Shown one piece after another: positions 50,085 to 62,891 of a DNA stretch of 64,000 nucleotides. The notes below the pieces were generated by a model. It ran no database searches and was not told the origin of the DNA. It saw nothing but the letters and a program-made list of their open reading frames with translations. A program made the translations under genes and the position numbers. The DNA is from Planoprotostelium fungivorum (lineage: Eukaryota; Evosea; Variosea; Cavosteliida; Cavosteliaceae), in contig MDYQ01000073.1 of assembly GCA_003024175.1 (NCBI GenBank), forward strand, positions 1 to 64,000. Reading direction: 5' to 3'. The number at the start of each line of letters is the position of its first letter. The first letter of the stretch is position 1.

Positions 50085-52698
50085 TTAGAAGATCCACCAG
50101 TTCTGCACTCTGTTCAAGTTGACGCTGGACAGGATCTTTGCAAGCTCCCAGCTGCTTCCCCAGTCGTAAGAGTCTGTCTGCTTGCTCCAGTTGGTGGCAG
50201 GTACGATCGCTCCAGTGAGGTACTTGTCCTTGGCATCGATGATCTCCTCCTTGACGAGAATGCGAGCGAAGACGAGGAACTCGTCGAGAGTGCCGCGAAG
50301 AGGGTCGGCAGACAGCTTTCCTCCCACGTTGAGACCGACGACGCTCTGTACGAGGGCAGCGATAGACTTGACGCCGCAGGAGATGCCGTCCAAGTAGAGT
50401 TCGGCACGATCGGCACTGACGGCGACGGCCAGGTGAGACCACACGCCAACGCGAAGAGAGCTAGCGTCCCAGCTGACAGAGCTGCCCTGAGACGATTGGA
50501 AGGTGATCTGCTTGGTGTTGCCATCGAAGGTGAGCTCCCAGCCGCTGAGAAGAGCCTTGGTCGATGCGATGACGTTCTTTCCTCCGATAGCGTCCAGGCG
50601 CAACCAGGTGGCGATGGTAAAGGCATTGTTCAGATCGAACTGAGGCAGAGTGATGTAGAGACGGTTACCGCTCTTCCAGTTCAAGGCCTGTCTCAGCTTA
50701 CCGGTGACGAGAGAGATGTCAGTAGAGAAGGCGCCGTGACGTCCGTGACCAGAGTCATCGGTACATTTTCCCAGCTTGATCTTGTCGAAAGACCAGTAGA
50801 GCCATGGTAATCCACACTTCTTGCCGCCAGTCGTGGTAGACGAGGGTGCAACATAGGAGGATGAGGTAGGAGTGGACGAGGGTGTGACATCGGTCGTTGT
50901 ATCAAAAGGTGCCACATCAGTTGTTGAGATGGGAGTATCAGAAGTGGAGGATGGGTTGTAAGTGGAAGGTTGAGAGGTCATCGCAGGTGCAGATGTGGAG
51001 GTAGAGCATCTGTTGCTGATGATGGAGAGGATCTGCTGGGCAGAGAGAGACTGAGTGAACATCAGGAAGTCGTCCAGGGCTCCCTTGAAGTTGCTGACGG
51101 TCTTGTCGGCGGCGATATAAAGAGGACCAGTGACCTTGGACAAGGCGATGTTCTGAGTAGCGCCAGCGACACCGTTGATGTACAGAATGACCTTGCCGCT
51201 CTTCTCTGCAGTGAAAGCCAAGTGGAACCATGTGTCGATGGGGATGTTGGTGTTCCAGGAGACGCTAGAGAAGCCAGAGGCGAAAGTGCATGTCTTTGTG
51301 ACGGGGTTGAGGGAGAGTTCCCATCCGGTAAGCTGAGAGAAGAGACCCTTCTTTGTGGACACAATCTTCATCACTTTGTTGCTCGCTTGGACCTGTTCAT
51401 TCTTAGCGATGTCTGCGAGACAAAAGGAAGAATAAGAACTCACCTTCAGCCAAGAGGCGATAGAGAAAGCACTGTCGAGACCGGCAGTCTGATCCATTCT
51501 CAGACCCTGGAAGCCAGAAGTAGAGTTGAAGCCGAGTGCCTGCTTCGTCTTTCCCACGATGATGCTGGGCAAGCCGAGCACAGTGGCAACCTTACCATTT
51601 CCACTGTCGTCCTTCAACAGGCTGTTCAGGATACCGTTGTCGAAGGAGTAGTAGCAGAAGGGAACTGGGATAGATGGGCCTCCGGTAACGCAGGGAGCTG
51701 TGACGAGAGGGATAGAGCTGGTAGCAGGAATGTAAGTAGTCGCTGCGGGAGAGCCGGGGGCCAATGGTAAAATGGAAGTGACGACCTTGGTGACGTTCAA
51801 TACTGAACTGACGATGTTGGACAGAGTGGGCACAGTAGGGCCGGTGAGAGTGGCGTACAAGTAGTTGGCAGAGCAGGCAAGACCGTTGACCTTGTTGATA
51901 AACAAGTTGGATCCACCAGTTGGTGCAGAGCAAGCGTACCATAGGAGGCTGCCGTTGTGGCTGAGGTAGTCGCCAGAGATACCGAAGATAGTGTTGGTAA
52001 CAGTGTTGACAGCACCGTTGGCAGTGTTGGTAGCTGAGTTGGCAGCGTTAGTGAGAGGGACTGAGCTCCAAATCAGCTGGCCATTGGTAGCGATGTAGCA
52101 CTGCTGACCCTTCTGATCGAAGAGAGATCCTGCAGACAGAGTGAAGTTGACGGCAGCGGTGGCGCTCTTTGCAGCGTTGATGCGAAGCTGACCGCCGAGT
52201 AGAGACCGAACGTTGTAGAGACCGAAGGGGCTCTTGCAAGTCGTGTCAGTGACAGTAGAGGTGGGCTGAGGGCAAGTGCTGATGTCTTGAGGCTGGCCAG
52301 AGACGCAGCAGAACTTGCTGCTGTCGTAGCATGCGTCGCCACAAGCCGTCAAGTTGTCGGTCACACAAGATGGAGGAGAAGCACAGGTGCGGTCGATCTT
52401 GGCAGCATACTGAGCATGCATCAGTCGATGTTCAACTCATCCTCTGCACGAGATGACTCACCGAGCCGTCAGTTCCGCACTGGTAAGCGCAAGAAGCGAT
52501 GCAGACGTCGTTGCAAGAGGTAGTTCCGATGGCACAGAGACGGTTCTGTCCGTGATACTGGTCAGCGTTGCAGCTGTACTGAGAGGGATCGTAGCATGCG
52601 TTAACGCCAGAGCACCAAGAATAGCCCGTCTGGCATGTGTCGGCCCATACAGCGGTGGTCGAGAGAGCGAGAAGTAGCAAAGTGATTGCACGTCTCAT
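50085..52698 (-). CDS. Large secreted protein with two LamG/concanavalin-like domains
   Basis: MRRAITLLLLALSTTAVWA is a signal peptide. Two Cys-rich units follow (GYSWCSGVNACYDPSQYSC and CGDACYDSSKFCC), of the kind linked to carbohydrate binding in secreted protist and fungal proteins. Next comes a beta-rich segment (SLLGGQLRINAAKSATAAVNF). Then two LamG-type domains: VPFCYYSFDNGILNSLLKDDSG... and LPWLYWSFDKIKLGKCTDDSG..., each ending in 'GTLDEFLVF' or 'GALDDFLMF' motifs, separated by a Ser/Thr-rich linker. It has only one or two introns over 2.6 kb, so fewer than its neighbours. Stop TAA 50085-50087. It is probably a cell-surface or matrix lectin, for instance in cyst wall or prey contact. 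Confidence 0.8.
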
Positions 52699-53315
52699 CG
52701 TCGTAGAGTAGTTGGTAGTCGTTGCTAGTGTGTTGCTCTTAGGTCTGTTTCTTCTCGAATGATGTCCTGCCTCGGCTGGGCTTCGGTCACGTTCTTCGTT
52801 TCCGTCCCACGATCCAAAACCTTTTCCTGTCATTGTTGGCATCTCTAGGTACCACACACGAACGTAGCTGTCTCACTTTGATGCAAGACGAGATTAAGTT
52901 AGCACCTTAACGGGGATGATAGGTGTGGAGCAGGTGTTCCGTATTGAATTCCCACCTCGAGCCTTCCAGGGAATGGGCTGTGGGCTCCTCTATATATATT
53001 ACTGACGTTGTCGAGACAACCAGCATTACACCATGGGAGTTCGCGCCAATATTAGATCACACTCGGATTGCTTAGCTTTGAAGAGATCACACCACCTCAG
53101 TCGTAAAATGATTTCGTGGATCTGGGTCCGACACTGGCTCATGAGATGATCGAATTGATGCAACTTTATTCCTGCGAAGTCTTTGTTGTATCCTCCCACA
53201 CCATTTTGTAATCGTGTTGTTGGACGATGAGGGGTTATTCTACAATGATTTTTCGCAAAATGAATTATAAGGTTTCACAGATTGTGGACCCGATCATCAG
53301 ATGCGGCCGATTGCG
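52699..53315. other. Intergenic region with a TATA-like element
   Basis: About 615 bases between divergent genes. TATATATATT at about 52992-53001 is a good TATA-like element on the side of the secreted LamG gene, but 290 bases from its start codon. No gene is seen. Confidence 0.45.
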
Positions 53316-55498
53316 ATGTTATCCCAAATGGATAACACTCTCAATTCTACGAAGCCTGTGATAGATTCGCACCAGACTCATAAAGACGACGCATTCTATA
53401 GTGTGCTCATCATCACCGCAATCATCTTAGCGTAAGCACCATGTTAATATAATTTACATTGATTTCATTGTCAGCTCTCTCATCAATGTCGCTCTCTCTG
53501 CCAGACGATGGAATCGCTACTTTCCTGAATCGGGTGCTTCTATGATCTTCGGTGTGCTGGTGAGAATCAATTTCTATTCGTCACTGAGCGAAACAGATGG
53601 GTGGCATCTTGAAGATCTCAGGCAAGAGCCAGCATTTCTCCTTCCAACCGGAGATGTTCTATTTCTTTCTCCTCCCTCCCATCATCTTCGAAGCTGGTTT
53701 CTCCATGAAACAGGTGACTCCATCACCATCCAATCCAACTCAATGATGTAGAAAAACTTTTTTCGAAACATGTCGACCATCTTGATGTACGCCCTCCTCG
53801 GCACTCTCATCTCTGCTCTCGTCTTCGGATACGGTTTGTACGCCTTCACCAAGATGGGCCTCGTCAAGTCCATCGATCGATCGCAAGCTCTGGAGAGTCT
53901 CCTCTTTGGTGCTCTCATCTCGGCCACTGATCCGGTCGCCACGTTGTCCATCATGAATAATCTCAACGTGAACCCCCTCCTCTTCAGTCTCGTCTTTGGT
54001 GAATCTGTCCTCAACGATGCCGTGTCCATCGTTCTTTATAACACTCTCGGTAAATTCGTGGGAGCTGATGTCTTCTCATCGAAGGAGTTGCTGGCTGGCC
54101 TGGGTGATTTTCTCCTTGTCACTTGCGGTGAGAATCATTCTCTTCTTTGCTATCGATCATCATTCATACCGGCCCACGAGTAGTTTGATCATCTACATCG
54201 GCTCATCATCCATCCGATCACATCATCCGATCATCCACATGGGTTCATCCTCCTCATCCAAATGCATCATCTCATCACTTCCATCTACGACACACCATCA
54301 CTGATTCCAACAGGATCCGTCGGCATAGGTATCGGTTTCGGATTATTCAGTGCGATGGTGCGTGAGTCTACGTCTCCACCGTTGACCCCTTCAGATGATG
54401 AAATGGCTTCCCTTCGTGAAGAACAACCCACCCTTTGAGATCGTCATATTGATCTCCTTCGCCTATCTATCTTACGTCACATCTGAGCTGGCGGAATTGA
54501 CCGGGATAGTCTCCATATTCATCACTGCGGCCATCATGCAACATTACAACTGGTACTCTCTATCAGAGCAAGCACAGACTACGGCTCACCATCTCATCAA
54601 ATTGCTCGCCATGATATCAGAGACCGGTGAGTCATCTATGTCGAATGTACGTGCTCAATCATAGTCAGTCATCTTCATTTATCTCGGTATCACGTTCAGC
54701 CTCTCCTTCTCCAATGCATCACACGATTGGGACCCAAAGCTGTTGATCGTCTCTCTCGTATCCTCTCCTCTCTTCTACTTGTCTTCACCTCTCCTTGACT
54801 CGTACGAAGCCCCTCTTATTCTTCTGCAGGGCTTGTAATATATTTCCACTGTCAGCTCTGGCGAATTTAAGGAGGAAACAGAAGATCCCCATTCGCTGTC
54901 AGGTGATCATCGACACTTCCATCAGAGTTGAAAGAAGGCAGATCATGCAGTGGTTCGCAGGAATGAGAGGAGCCATCGCATTTGCCCTGTCCATCAACCT
55001 CCAAACCGACCACGCCAACGTCATCCAGACAACGACACTCTTCATCGTCCTCTTTACAACCATCGTGCAGGGTCTCCTCACTTCACCTCTCCTGCGTTTC
55101 TTCAATCTCGTTGAGATCCCAAGGCTGGACCTCGTGAGCCTTTCTCTTTCACCTCCTTCATGGTAGAGTCTTACTCTAGTCAGGACGAATCCGAATTGGA
55201 GTTGCTGCACGACAAAGACGATCACATGATGCAGAATGACATCATGGAGGTGGGGCTGAGGAAATCAAAAAAGAAACCGTCAGGTGCTCACAGAGTGTGG
55301 AGAAATTTTGACGAGAAATATCCTTTTCATCTTCGTTTGAGGTGTGAACGTCCTTGACCGATGATTACGGTGATGAAGCCCTTGTTTGGTGGAAGGAAGA
55401 GAGCAGAGATGCCGACGATGATCACGTATGAAGACTCGAGCAACAACCCAGAGGGTGCTATACAGATGGAACCCATGGACGAAGAAGAAACCAGATGA
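53316..55498 (+). CDS. Na+/H+ exchanger, endosomal NHE6/7/9 type
   Basis: A multi-pass antiporter that alkalinises endosomes in exchange for Na+ or K+. MLSQMDNTLNSTKPVIDSHQ leads to the first helices. FFLLPPIIFEAGFSMKQ then KNFFRNMSTIL is the conserved amiloride-region helix. ISATDPVATLSIM and FGESVLNDAVSIVLYNTLG hold the ion-binding Asp residues. FAYLSYVTSELAELTGIVSIF and QWFAGMRGAIAFALSIN complete the core. The cytoplasmic tail has ESELELLHDKDDHMMQND and WRNFDEKY, like NHE6. I place the stop at TGA 55496-55498 after a last exon coding MPTMITYEDSSNNPEGA; the join near 55340 is unclear and the protein may end at 55357. Confidence 0.85.
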
Positions 55499-55740
55499 TC
55501 AGACATCCTGTCCTGCAAAATAAATTGAACAGAGGCAATGGCATCCTCGATGAGCGACTCATCCACTTGTAAGATGGTGAGGCATATGCGGTCCATCATG
55601 AGAGGGTCTTTCGTCTCACGTGTTGGGCCCCAAGTGTCAAAATGTGTGAATGCGAAGGTTTTCATTGATCCGTCGCCAAAGGACATTTCAAGGTGTCACA
55701 GACTTTTCCGACGGCCCCATCTGATTCGCATCATTCAAGA

Positions 55741-58157
55741 TGAGCATGTATCCTCAGCTCACTGCTGAGGATTATAAGTGGTTGCCAGCACAGAAGATCA
55801 AACAGAGGATCACAACGACACCCGTGCTGGGTGCGACCAACTCGGGAGCATCGTCTTTCTTGAGTCTACAGGTGAGCCACCGCGCTCACGTAACGACTCC
55901 TTAGCATCCATCAGGAATACAATAAAACCGAAGTGAGGACGACATCGATTTCAGATGGAGCTCGGCACAGACCCACTGCTGCGGTGCTCGAAGAAGAAGA
56001 GGTCGAAGAGGTGTCCATCAGTGAGATGTTATGCCAGATGGATGTTCAAGATGAGATCAACAACCACAAGCTCTCACCAAAATCATCTCCACGATATCAA
56101 CCACCGAAGGATGATGTGACTCAACCATCACCCCCAGTGGAACAGAAGCCAGTGTTGTTTCCAGGTTATGGTATCCTTGCTGCAGTATCAAGAACTGCAC
56201 CGAAATCCATAGAACCAAAATCAAAGCCAACGCGAGTTCGGGTGAGCGTCACACAGGATATCTCCATTGACCATCATCAGAGTGCAGAAGACATTCGAGA
56301 ACAGATGCAAAAAGAAGATGTAGCACCTCCCCGTCTCGCCTTTTCACCACCTAGATTTCGTCTGCCGAGGATGGGTGAGTCTGCGATGGAGATCAGGAGG
56401 TGATCGTCGCAGGTGCCGCACCCCCACCCCCCACCACCGGACACTTGTATCCCGTTTTAGACAATGTCCTCTGTCAGGGTGACCTACCAAAAATTGTTCC
56501 ACGGCCTCCACCAAAGACATTCCACGTTGGAGGTTCGTCTCTTCTCTCATCATTCGTTTCACTCCGATTTCTCTTGAAGAAAAGTTGAACGAGAGAAGGG
56601 AACATCGTGAAGAAGGGAGACGTTGGTTATGACATGGTCGATGCCATCTTGTTGGGTTTAGAGAAGACACTGAGCAAAGCGGACACTTTCACGTCAGACG
56701 ACATCAAGCACAGGTCTTTCTTCAACACGTGAGGACCTTTGCGATCGATTCATTTCGTTTGTTATCTATCATAAATAATAATCCAACCTGTTCTATTATC
56801 AGCGTAGATAATCGATGATTGTGAGATGATGTTCTCTCACAAAGAGCGAGACTCGAATAAAGAATTAAGTCAAACGATGATTGACGAAACAATAGAGAGA
56901 GTGGTAGACCGCACGAGTTCGCTGCATATCACATAAAAATATTCACCCAATTGAGAAATTTATTCGGCGTGTCGACGGATCACATGAAGGTGAGACCCGT
57001 GATGGACCATCGATTGACATAGACAGAGCATTTTATTAGAGAACAGATGTCTTTACACTCTAAAGTCTCCGGGGAAATCTGGATCGTTCTTCTATTTGAC
57101 TATGAGTGAGTTTCATCTCTAACAACGCATCTTAACAATCGATATCGAACGAAAGATGATGATAAACAGACCGACAATATTATATTAAGACCATCAGCCA
57201 CAATGAAGTCTTGTTCTTCTTAGAAATCCTCTCTTCTTACACCGAGGTGAGAAGAATAGTTAGTGAAAAATTGACTCTCTACGAGTACATGAAAACCAAT
57301 CCGCAGAGCATTATCAGTCGATTCCACGGCCTCTATCGATTGAGATGCAGCGAGAACAATCTTCAAGTTTATTTCGTCCTGATGGAAAATGTATTTATTC
57401 CTCAACTCCCCGTCAGTGAATGTTACGATTTGAAGGTGATGCGACGTTTCTACACGAGTGAAAGATTCACACGAAGAAGGGATCGACGAGTGGAAGGTTC
57501 ACGAGAGTGGAAGAGAAATCGAAAGGAAACGTCGTTTTGAAGGATTTAGACGTAGGGTCGGGTAGGTTCAAGATGCATTACGCCAAGCATCAGTCTCTCA
57601 TGGATCAGATCAGCAAGGACACTTATGTGAGTCGATCTTCTAAACCGCTGTGACTCAAATCGAATCAGTTCTTGCAAGTTCACAATATCATGGATTATTC
57701 TCTCTTAGTTGGAGTCCATTCCATCGATCACACGCATTTCGATTATAAGGTGACATCCCATCTTCGATGCGATCGATCGAATGAACGATGGACAGTCTCT
57801 CGAGTGGCTATCTCAACCATCACGATTCTTCCAGAGTGATCTGGGAGGGATACTCAACACGGACGGAGACGAAGTTTTGTTCATCGGTATCATAGGTGAG
57901 TCGATCGTTCGATTCATTTTACACATCCAGAGGAAATGTCCTCACATCAACAGACATCTTCACGCCTTACAATTGGAAGAAGAGAGCGGAGACGTCGATC
58001 AAAGGTCTGATGGATGATGTGAGTGATACGGTGGAAGACGAAGATCATCTGTTCATGTCGGTAGGTGGATAAGATATCTGCAGTGAATCCTCAGATCTAT
58101 CGAAACCGATTCAGGTTGTTCATGCAGCACACCATCGTACCAACGGGGCGGCGGTGA
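55741..58157 (+). CDS. Phosphatidylinositol phosphate kinase (PIP5K/PIP4K family)
   Basis: The kinase domain is spread over many short exons. VKKGDVGYDMVDAILLGLEKT is the N-lobe entry. HEFAAYHIKIFTQLRNLFGVS, TLKSPGKSGSFFYLTM (ATP-binding SGKSGS region), YYIKTISHNEVLFFLEIL with the catalytic Lys, RFHGLYRLRCSENNLQVYFV and CYDLKGSTSGRFTRVEEKSKG follow. VVLKDLDVG, HNIMDYSLLVGVHSIDH, DLGGILNTDGDEVLFIGIID and IYRNRFRLFMQHTIVPTG complete it; stop TGA 58155-58157. This is the full order of the PIPK family. The N-terminal about 230 residues (MSMYPQLTAEDYKWLPAQK..., Pro/Ser/Glu-rich) are not a known domain. The activation-loop specificity cannot be told apart with confidence. One intron (56729-56907) is unusually long at 179 bases. 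Confidence 0.85.
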
Positions 58158-58406
58158 GACACATTCATCTATTATAAATATAGTGAATCTTTATAATAAA
58201 ATAAGACTTATCCTAATCTCATCATCACTCTTGATTCACTCTCCCAATGTACACGAGGTTCATTTCATCTCATTTCATCCTTCACCAGTCTTCTGAAAAG
58301 TAGATCATTCGTGTCAAAGTCAACTGTCTCACTATAGAACAGAGAAGAAGAATAGTCGAGTGATTCATTTTTGAGAGGAGAGTACACTACGAATCACAGT
58401 CCCAGT

Positions 58407-61400
58407 TTAATAATAAAAACGGACGGGAGGACCCGACACATCTTCTCCCGCATCGTTCTCAAAGGTAACGATGAGATCTTCGTACACAGCACCCTTCTTC
58501 GGTTTCAACAGCTCACTCATCCTGTCTGCATCAGCTTCACCCTCTACCCATCCTCTCACTTCATCGTCTTCCTCTTCTTGTGGGCGGGGAACATGGGAAC
58601 GAACACCATCACGGCACCTTTGAAGACACCGGCCACGTTCAGATGGTGCGTCTGCTGTTGATGGTGAGAAGAAGGAGGAGGGGTGGATGTACCTGAAAGT
58701 ATTCCAGGAATTGGTTCATGGTGGCTGCTCCACCGATGTTGACGTCCCAGCGATCCCAGGCGGTGAAAAATTTGTCTCCGGCGAGTTTTGTCTTAGGGGC
58801 TGTTCCTGGCTCAGAGAAGGCCCAGAAGGGAAGGGCCAGGTTCATGAATAAGTTCTTGAAGTCGGATAATTGTGATCCTCCCTCCTGTTCTCTTTTAATC
58901 ATTGCAAGTGATGATGTTGTTGTTGTAGATGTTGTTGATATTGTAGATGTTGTAGATGTTGTTGATGTTGTTGATGTTGTTGTTGTTGTAGTAGATGTGA
59001 TGATGTTGTTGTTATTGTTGTAGATGTGTTGATGTTGTGAGGATATATTGAAGTGATGATGATGTACACCTTCTGACGATGTAGAATCAACTTGACCAAC
59101 TCGAGTGAAGCGCAACCCGAGATACTCGCCGTTGTCGTGGCGATGGCAGGCATGATCCTCCCCGCAATAGCCTTGATCTTCAGACGATCTACCTCAGGTA
59201 TGGCATACATCCTTGCCCTCAGATTACTCGTGCTACCGATGAAATCAATGTGTCCGTTTCCGTCGTTGTCCTTGTTTTCTTTCAGCTTCATCTCTCTTCT
59301 CTCCCTTCACCTTTTCGAAATCGACGGGTTTCAATTTGGATGGACCGTTGGTGGAGAAGTACTTGTAGAGGATGTCCAAGTTGTCTTCGATCTGTGAAAT
59401 GTCGGTGAGATTTCGACGGAATTTCTACCTCTTCGTCGGAGGATTTGGCCTTCTTCTCTTCTGGCTTCTTGACGGATTCATCAGTGATGATCTCCTTGTC
59501 GAGGGGTACGAAGGTGGGGAGCTCTACGTTAGACAGACCCTTCTCGATGTTCTCTAATGTCAGATCGGCCACAGAGTAAGGCAGATCCCACACCTATCGT
59601 GCATCAGTCATCATCATCATCAGTCATCATCATCGTCATCACATCAAATCAGAATGGATGCTCACCTCAGAGTAGAGTCTTGCGAGAGATACGACGAAAG
59701 AACGATGAGTGACATCGTTGAAGTCAAACTCGATGACCTTGGGTGGTCTCTTGGGTGATGACCAGAAGAGAGTTCCCTTATCGTCCGTCTTGTGATCCAG
59801 CGGAAAGGCGTGCAACAGCTGCAGACTCTTGTTCTTAAAGTAAGATTCAAACTTTCTGCGAGCGAACGCGATGCAATCGTGGAACGATCTCGGTCTCTTC
59901 TGCACCAACTTGGCCGAAGTTCTCACTCTCTGGACTCTGTCATTCGATCGTTGCCACGCGTTCCCATGTCTTCACCTTCAAGTCCAGTCCACCACCGAAG
60001 GGTTGCTTCAGTTTGGTCATGAGGTCCGTCTCTTCTACGAGTTGATTCCACTGCATGGGTTGATCGACGAGGATTCCACCAAAGCTGAAGTCCCTCGCCC
60101 ACTCGACGCAGTGTTCGATGACGTTGGGGAAGGACTTGAGGGTGCAGAAGGGTACGTCTTTCTCGGGTGGGTCTCGGCTGGAACCATACGATTCTGTCAT
60201 GAAGGGTACCACCACCTGATTCCATTTCAATTCATCTCTTCTTCTTCTTCATCGTCATCATCATCATCATCATCATATTGATCACTGGTCATCACCAATG
60301 GTGGTTAGATCACAATGATAGAGAAAGAAGAACGAGAGAAGACAACACACCTGAACGTGTCCCTTGGGTCCCAATGTCCCCGATTCGATGAGAGGTCTTC
60401 CATTGGTGACACACCTCGAATCAACGTATCGCCTCGCCTCGATGTTGTCCAAAGCATTGACAATGACGTCCTTTGTTCGAAAGAATTCATCGTTGAACTT
60501 GCTCTCCGTATCTGGACCCACTTTATCCAAGAGGGGGACGAGTTGTAGAGCGGAATTCATATTCGAGGCGGACTTGCAGGCCGTCTCCGATTTGGGTTGC
60601 TGATGACGTCATCGTCCGTCTACAACGAGTCACTCACTTGGATGTCCTTCGCTCGGAATAAGAATTGTCGGTTGAGGTTGCTCTTCTCGATGAGATCGTT
60701 GTCCGTCACCGTGATGGATCCAGTTGGTGCACAGCCTAATCCCAACAGGGCATAGTTCTTCATCATCTCACAACCGATGGCTCCACATCCAACCATGAAG
60801 ATCTTCGTCTTCTGAATCGATTCGTTCAGTGCGTTACCTGATACGATCAGCCTTTTCCTTTCATCTCAATCGATTCACCGAAACAGATTCGCTGGGCGTC
60901 GTAACGAGAAGAAGTGGGCTGGAATTCAGAAGGATCTGTCTGGGAGGATGGCAAGACTTCACAGGCGTCCAAATAAACCTCCTCTCTTCAGTTCTTCTTC
61001 TCTCCTTCTCCTCTCACCCATTGGTTCAGTGGTGTATATTTACCCGAGAGAGCCTTCAGACACTCTTGAGCCACGACACCTCCCGTGAAAGAAGAGAGAG
61101 GGGCGATGCTTCCTCTGAACGTCCACGACATCTTCTCTATGATATCCTCGTTGATCTGCTCCACGGGGTTCTTCATCGAACTGCATCACATCAGCATGTC
61201 TCTTCTGCATCATCATCATCATCTCACCGATTCACTTCTGCCGCGATGCGTAACACTTGCGCGGAATCTTGTCGATTCCAGGGATTCGGGAGATTTCCGC
61301 CGTTTTCCCGCGCGAAGCGATGGATGGCGAGTTGACCGAGGTGCATCTGAATGCCCGACTCCAATTTGGCGAAATCTGTGGGTACGATCGATGGGTCCAC

Positions 61401-62460
61401 TGCAGACTCACGGAGGGTAGACTGAGAGGGTCAATATAATCCTCATGACGACGTGTGTCTATGCGTTCGGATGATGATCGTTCGCCGAATGATGATTCAC
61501 CGAAGAGACTGTGGTGACCGTCTTGACTTGAGTGGCGATACCGTCTCTGGCGTATTCACCGAAAGAAGAGGTGTCGCCGATGGAGAAGGTGGTGGGGGAT
61601 AGAACTGAAAGGATGAGAAGAGGGAGGAGAGAGGAGCTCACCCTTGATCTTGAACTGGGTTCCGTTGAGTTGATCCATGCCGATGACTTCTCTGAAGGTG
61701 ATGGTGTCACCGTCTTCCAGATCGTGTCGGGCGTCATTGAGGGTGCTGACGATTCCATCGGATGATTTGGTCACTCTACCGACGAGAACCTCTTTGCTCT
61801 CTTCTCCATTCTTGTCAAATACCTGAGGGGATGTCAATCTTTAGAAGATGAAAGTGATGAGTGGTGGATGGGTACCTCAAAGTGTGAACCAAAGTCACAG
61901 AATGCCCACGTGAAGACACCTCTTGATTCTGCGGAGATGAAGCAGATGTTCTTCGAGTGACAGTAATCGTTCACTTTGGCTTGTTGTTCGTGGGTGAAAT
62001 CAACGAGGATGACGCACTGTGGGAGTTGATACACAGACGTGGAAGTTGGGATCACCTTGTACTCGTCGAGAGAAGAGAGATCGGTACCGTTCAAGTCAAT
62101 GTTTGAGACACTGCACTTGGTATAAGGATTTAATTCGTGAATCTTGGGGAAACATGCCTCTGCTCGATTACGTCCTATATCGTCAGATGTTAAATAGAAG
62201 TTGGTGGATAAATCGAGCCAAGAGGTGGATTCCTGATCGTGCAATGTGAGAGATTTGACTCCTGCCAAGGCAATGTTTTTGGCTGATCACGGTCAATCAT
62301 CGTGGAGAAATAGAGGCTCACCAATCTCCACACCCAGCCCAGAAATTCCACTGAGGAAAACGTTGGACGTGGCCATCCTCTTCATAGCCGCTTCTCCCAT
62401 CATAATCTGTTGACGACTATATAGAGACTCATCGATCACGAGTTCATCGGTCATCGACAT
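58407..62460 (-). CDS. UBA1: Ubiquitin-activating enzyme E1 (UBA1)
   Basis: It activates ubiquitin with ATP and passes it to E2 enzymes. [20 protein letters not shown] then [14 protein letters not shown] and [20 protein letters not shown] form the inactive adenylation half. [21 protein letters not shown] and [21 protein letters not shown] form the active adenylation half with the ATP loop. [21 protein letters not shown] holds the catalytic cysteine. [60 protein letters not shown] and the ubiquitin-fold domain ending [11 protein letters not shown] (TAA 58407-58409) complete it. An acidic insert ([17 protein letters not shown]) lies before the linker. Many short introns; one is a TTG/TAGATG simple repeat. 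Confidence 0.95.
58911..59038. repeat. GTTGTAGATG-like simple repeat in a UBA1 intron
   Basis: A run of TGTTGT, TGTAGA and TGATGT triplets. It repeatedly contains GTTGTAGATG, that is, the core of the dispersed intron motif, in the antisense direction to UBA1. Confidence 0.8.
60618..60637 (-). repeat. UBA1 intron start GTGAGTGACTCGTTGTAGAC
   Basis: On the minus strand the intron after RAKDIQ starts GTGAGTGACTCGTTGTAG, so the block follows the donor directly; the acceptor is later (GACGTCATCAG). Compare the HIRA intron at 2727-2749. Confidence 0.8.
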
Positions 62461-62891
62461 GCTTAACCCTCTCCTTGTTGATTCGTTGAAGCGAAATTTG
62501 TGTTGCCAGCTCACTTGACGTTGTCACCTTTTGTTGGCAACTTGTAGTGAGAGGAAATCATCCCTGGGCAAACGCAGAGGCGAGATAGACGTGAGATGAT
62601 AGACTTTCATCTCATTGACACTCCAAAGATGTCGATCCCACATCTCTTCTATCTTCTGTGCGTTGAGAGAGAACGAAAAAGAGGGAAAAGACTAAATAGA
62701 GAGATAAGCGTTGTAGAGGGCAGTTGGGAGTTGTCCAAGGGAAAAATCATTCCGCGCCCCATCCGTTGAACACACAAGCAACCTTCGTTCATCGAGGTAT
62801 TCCCTTCTTTACCATCCATTCTGAGCTATTCGAGCTAACTCGGTGGTGCATCTTCTCTCCATACTGACTTGTAATCGAAGGAAGAGAGATC
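62461..62891. other. Divergent promoter region UBA1 / forkhead-like gene
   Basis: About 430 bases. It holds AAGCGTTGTAGAGGG at 62703-62717, a copy of the intron motif outside a recognised gene, possibly in a 5'-UTR intron. No gene is called. Confidence 0.4.

Noticed and set aside
50025-50810. Plus-strand open frame of 261 codons
   Set aside because: It is the antisense shadow of the LamG gene's long exon; codon structure and domains are on the minus strand.
55508-55686. Minus-strand open frame (MSFGDGSMKTFAF...) between the NHE and PIP kinase genes
   Set aside because: Composition is protein-like for about 58 codons, but the frame then runs antisense through the last NHE exon, and no splice exit or domain is visible. 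I left it uncalled.
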